Below, in pieces: positions 16,167 to 19,523 of a stretch of 19,523 bases of DNA; the first letter of the stretch is position 1, and each line of letters starts with the position of its first letter. The position numbers and the translations under genes were made by a program. This stretch comes from Parachlorella kessleri (taxonomy: Eukaryota > Chlorophyta > Trebouxiophyceae > Chlorellales > Chlorellaceae). Location of the stretch: assembly GCA_001598975.1 (NCBI GenBank), contig BBXU01001274.1, positions 1 to 19,523 on the forward strand, in the 5' to 3' direction. Under the pieces are notes generated by a model that was not told the origin of the DNA, ran no database searches, and worked only from the letters and a program-made list of their open reading frames with translations.

Positions 16167-19163
16167 ATGGCAGACCAGCTGAAGAAGCTGCAGTACCTCT
16201 CGCTGGTGTCCAAAGTTACCACGGGTGAGTTATATCAGGGAGGCTCTGCTTCTTGCCAGCGCTGTTCTCACTGCCCATCGCTCTGGTAGCTTACCGTGTG
16301 ACAACAGTGACAAGCCGCCCTTGGCGGTGCTCCCCTTACCCCTGCAGAGATTGAGAGCCATCTAGGAATAGCGGACAAGACTTTGTCGGAGTTCATCATC
16401 GACCTTAGCAAGGGCAAGCAGTCGGTGCAACAGTTCCGCACAGAGCTTCGCCAAAATGGCGCAGACATGCCAGACCCTCTTGTGGAGACGCTTTGGAACA
16501 TCATCCAGAAGCTGCTGCCAGGGGATGGCAAGGGCAGCAACGGGCAGCAGGGAGGCTCGCAGTTTGCGCCCAAGCCAGGCGTCAAGTACGGGGGCCTGGC
16601 GGTGCCAGACAGCAGGGATAGAGTTAAGCAGCTAGAGGAGGAGATTATTGCTGAAGGGCAAGCCAAGCGGGCGGCAGAGCGGCAGCAGCAGCAGCCGGAG
16701 GTGGAGCCCCTACGTGGGAGGGAGAATGGTGAGCGGCACCGCGACAGGAGCAGGGATAACAGCCGCGATAGGCACAGAGACGGGGACAGGGACAGAGAGC
16801 GAGACAGGCGAAGGTGGGTGTGGCGTCGGCTGCAAGCTTGTGGTTGTCCTTGTCGTGATAGCCATCTGCCTGTCCTTAAGTCTTGCGGTTGGAGAGTTTC
16901 TGATGTATCGACATGTTGGCATGTCCGGTTTGCCCGTCCATGCTGGAACCATGGGCTGCTGGGCATGCTGTGGCTTACCGAGCAGAGGGCCAGTATCTCC
17001 TGTTCTCGGTCGGCTAGGGTGCCGCCTTTACCCCTGGGATGTGCTCACGGTGCTGGCTGCCCGTGTGTCCTGGCAGGGAGCGCTACCGCAGCCGCAGCCG
17101 GTCGCGCAGCCCGCAGCGGCGGCGGCGCGGCGGCAGCCGCTCCCCCGACCGTGGGCGGCGGCGGGACCGCAGCGGCAGCCCGGGCAGGGGTGCCCCTGGC
17201 CGCGGCGGACGGCCGCCACCGCAGCAGTTGTTGGACGAGCCGGAGGTGTATGCTATTTACAAGGTAAGAAGCTGGAGCTGACAGACTTTACGGGGTGGTG
17301 GTGGTGGTGTGCAAGCAAACCGGTTGTTAACTGTTCTCTCCGTATTATGCAAGTTGCAGTAGGTTTTCCTCGTGTGTCAGCTTGGTAGAATTTACCAGCA
17401 TAGCCATTATCACCAGCAAGCTCTTCACTGCTGTTGTGGCATGCACTCCGTGTGATGCGCTAGACACCCAGAGGCAACACCATGTGTGTTATATGGGTTG
17501 CAGCTTCCCACGTGTCCCCTGCCATGTGATTCAGACGGAAATTGCAGCAGAGGGTGGTGATTGTCTACCAGCCGCTCCTCCGGCTCGGAGTCTTCTCCAT
17601 TTACCCCACCGTACACGTGATACAATTCAAATTGACGATATCCATGAAAACTGAAGCTTCTGGGACAATCCAGTATGGGTTACTGATCCCGGCATTTTTG
17701 GAAATACAAGAGTTGCACAGGCCTGTGGGCCGAGGTCGACCAGCTTAAGGCTCAGCTGTTCCAGGGAGCTGTGCAGTATTACTCGCTGGGCGACTGGCGC
17801 AAGAAGTCATCCTTGCTCTGTCGCAGGGCCGGGAGGCGAGGGCGACGGGGATTGGCTGCTTCGTTCATTTGCGCGATACCACTCCTCCTGATTTGGGGTG
17901 TCATCGTGGGTTGACTGCTGCTGCAGGGCCGGGTGGCATTTGTGATGGACTCTGTTCCAAGGTGGCAAGCACCACAAAACAGAACAGCGGATAGCGAGGG
18001 GTGGACTGCCCTGCTACAGGGGCGAGTGGCCAACGTGTTGGGCTTGGCTGCTGTGTGCAGTCCGCCATATCCTCGTCTGTTTTTTTCACCGCAGCCGGGT
18101 GTAGTCATCCGTGACGTAACCCCTGCTTTGCCCCCTGCTGCAGGGCCGGGTGGCCAACGTGATGGACTTTGGCTGCTTTGTGGAGCTGCACGGCTTCAGC
18201 AAGAAGGTGGAGGGCCTGGTGCACCTGTCCAACATATCCTCGACCAAGAAAGGAGGCAGCGCCAAGGAGCTGGTGTCCAGGGGTGAGTCGCTCCCGCTGT
18301 ACTGGATGAGTAATGATGAGTAACCTTTAGTAAATGTATTCCTGGGTCTATACGCCCAAGGAGCTGGTGTCCGGGGGTGAGCCGCTGTTGGAGAAATGAG
18401 TGAATGAATTAGCGGTGGGTATAAGTGAATGAATGCTTAAGTAAATATGCCTACACCGCAGTGAACCGCTGTTGTTGTATGGCCCGACACCATCGGATCT
18501 GTCTGATCTCCTCGTCCACTATGAGTGTTGGTCGGAAGAAAATCATACGTTCTGTTCCAAAGAGCCCACCATAAGCTAACTGAGGTTTGCAGGCAAGGGT
18601 TGCTTAACACCAGGGAATGGCGGGTGTTTTGGCTGCCTGCGCTCCTCCACGAAGTTGTCAGATGTGCCAAAGCCTGCATGGGAGTGTTATCTTAAACCCC
18701 TCCCCTCCTTCCCCCCGGCCCTTCCTGACACTTGCTCGCACACCCCCAGGCCCTTATTAACCGCAGGCACTCTCCTAGCCTCGTTTGATCCCCCTGTGGT
18801 TGGCATACCCCAGCCTCTCCCACCACATGCTTCGGAGGCGGTGCGGGGTGGGTTCATCAGGGGTGGTCTCTAAGGCGGCTCTACGCTGGCGGTGCCGGGG
18901 TGTGACACGACAGGCTGAGCGCGTGTGTACTGCCCTGTACGGCAAACCCTGCAGGTGCCCCGGTGTTCGTGAAGGTCGTCTCCAAGACCGGCCAGCGAGT
19001 CAGTTTGTCCATGCGAGACGTGGATCAAGCCACTGGGGAGGACTTGCTTCCCATGGGGAAGGGTGGAGCGGGCCAGGACCTGCGGTCGAACCCTGCTGGG
19101 CCCGCTTCGGGCGCGAACGCTGTGGGCAACATGACCGCGCTGCATGGGCTGTCGGGGATCAAG
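16167..19163 (+). CDS. PRP22: DHX8/PRP22 spliceosomal DEAH-box helicase, N-terminal part (continues past window)
   Basis: PRP22 releases spliced mRNA from the spliceosome by ATP-driven RNA unwinding in the nucleus. Five exons are visible: 16167-16224, 16348-16813, 17077-17263, 18144-18282, 18955-19163; 1059 nt, 353 residues, ending in frame at AAG|GTAGGA. Residues 1-90 match the conserved DHX8 N-terminus (LQYLSLVSKVTTEIESHLGI, then FIIDLSKGK and MPDPLVETLWNIIQKLLPG). An Arg-rich RS-like region follows at about 145-220. The S1 RNA-binding domain runs from about 238 to 310 (GRVANVMDFGCFVELHGF, then GQRVSLSMRDVDQATGEDL). The motor domains (DEAH motif, helicase C, OB-fold) must lie to the right; human DHX8 is about 1220 aa. 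The ATG has G at +4. The introns on both sides of exon 4 carry copies of its junctions. Confidence 0.93.
17827..18160 (+). repeat. Ladder of degenerate copies of the PRP22 exon 4 start
   Basis: The real acceptor and S1-exon start lie at 18144. Upstream in the same intron are copies after CAG at 17827 (GREARATGIGCFVHL, compare GRVANVMDFGCFVEL), 17927 (GRVAFVMDS) and 18020 (GRVANVLGLAA), plus a weaker one at 18095 (CCGGGTG). Spacing is about 100, 93 and 75 bp. The 18020 copy is followed by CATATCCTCG, also found deeper in exon 4 (about 18232), so more of the exon was once duplicated. Confidence 0.8.
18260..18386 (+). repeat. Duplicated 5' splice junction of PRP22 exon 4
   Basis: The exon 4 end and donor at 18260-18292 (KELVSR, GGGGTGAGTCGCT) recur at 18353-18386 as GGGGGTGAGCCGCT with the coding part nearly intact. 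The offset is about 93 bp and the copy lies downstream in the intron. It could serve as an alternative donor. Confidence 0.8.
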
Positions 19164-19523
19164 GTAGGATGGAAGTTACGGGCTAGCATTGCTGCAGAAT
19201 GATGTAATGTAGCATCGGCGTTGTCAGACATTGTAGCTGCATCGGTGTGTGGCGGGAGGCGAGTTCGGAGAAGGGTAGCTCAATTGGTTGGGGCTGGGCA
19301 TCCCTGGGGAGAACTTGGGTGAGGGTGGAGGGCTTGGTTGTGCTCAAGCGTGCTTGGTGTGGGACCATGGTTTTTGCGCGTCCGTTCGAGGTCCGTCATC
19401 AGCTGCTCCTGGATGGCTGCTGCTATCTCTGCCAGTGCCAAGCGCGCGGTAGTTTGTCATGCCATTGAGACACCAATCTGCTGACACCCCACTGCCGCAC
19501 AGATGCCACATAACCATAACCCC
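19164..19523 (+). other. Start of PRP22 intron 5 with a tRNA-like element
   Basis: No exon of the helicase is recognisable after the donor at 19164. TAGCTCAATTGG (19276-19287) fits the tRNA A-box consensus exactly, and GTTCGAGGTCC (19384-19394) is one base off a B box. They are about 107 bases apart, too far for a normal tRNA gene, so a tRNA-derived SINE or chance is more likely. The intron or the next exon continues beyond the window. Confidence 0.35.

Noticed and set aside
17933..18286. Plus-strand ORF containing GRVANVLGL as a real coding exon
   Set aside because: It is a degenerate copy of exon 4; the frame running into the true exon is not the S1 frame.
19276..19394. Functional tRNA gene
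   Set aside because: A and B boxes are about 107 bases apart and I could not pair an acceptor stem.
1..19523. CRISPR array, prophage or bacterial defence system
   Set aside because: The genes are spliced eukaryotic housekeeping genes; the tandem repeats lack CRISPR repeat-spacer structure.

Overview
The window looks like nuclear DNA of a green alga (Chlorophyta). The evidence is compact, intron-dense genes with GT/AG introns (often GTGGGT or GTGAGT donors and GCAG acceptors), closely spaced divergent gene pairs, and two proteins of plant/algal architecture: a ubiquitin-like + leucine-rich-repeat protein and an ARIADNE-type RBR ligase ending in a RanBP2 zinc finger. I cannot name the species. 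All gene models below were spliced by hand, and each exon's phase was checked against its neighbours.

Layout. 1-1357: no gene supported. 1358-2327 (+): a weakly supported small gene with a duplicated exon. 2328-3722: intergenic, with one unrecognised ORF. 3723-5865 (-): ubiquitin-like/LRR protein, 5 exons, about 378 aa. 5866-6102: short divergent promoter region. 6103-8089 (+): ZIP-family zinc transporter of the ZIP9 type, 5 exons, 407 aa. 8090-9166: 3' regions of two converging genes. 9167-15823 (-): ARIADNE-type RBR E3 ubiquitin ligase, about 15 exons, 638 aa. 15824-16166: second divergent promoter region. 16167 to the right edge (+): first five exons of the spliceosomal DEAH helicase DHX8/PRP22, with its N-terminal fold, RS-like region and S1 domain; the helicase core lies outside the window.

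These are housekeeping genes (ubiquitin signalling, zinc homeostasis, pre-mRNA splicing) with no sign of an operon-like pathway or a defence system. The unusual feature is intronic. At least four exons of the ligase gene (10, 11, 12, 13) and one of the PRP22 gene (4) have partial copies of their own exon-intron junctions in the neighbouring intron, usually about 90-100 bp away. Some copies preserve a splice site but carry frameshifts; one family has become a 77-bp minisatellite, and another is a ladder of three or four degenerate S1-exon starts. The small gene at 1358 also has a duplicated exon end plus donor. This recurrent duplication of splice junctions is the best candidate for something undescribed.
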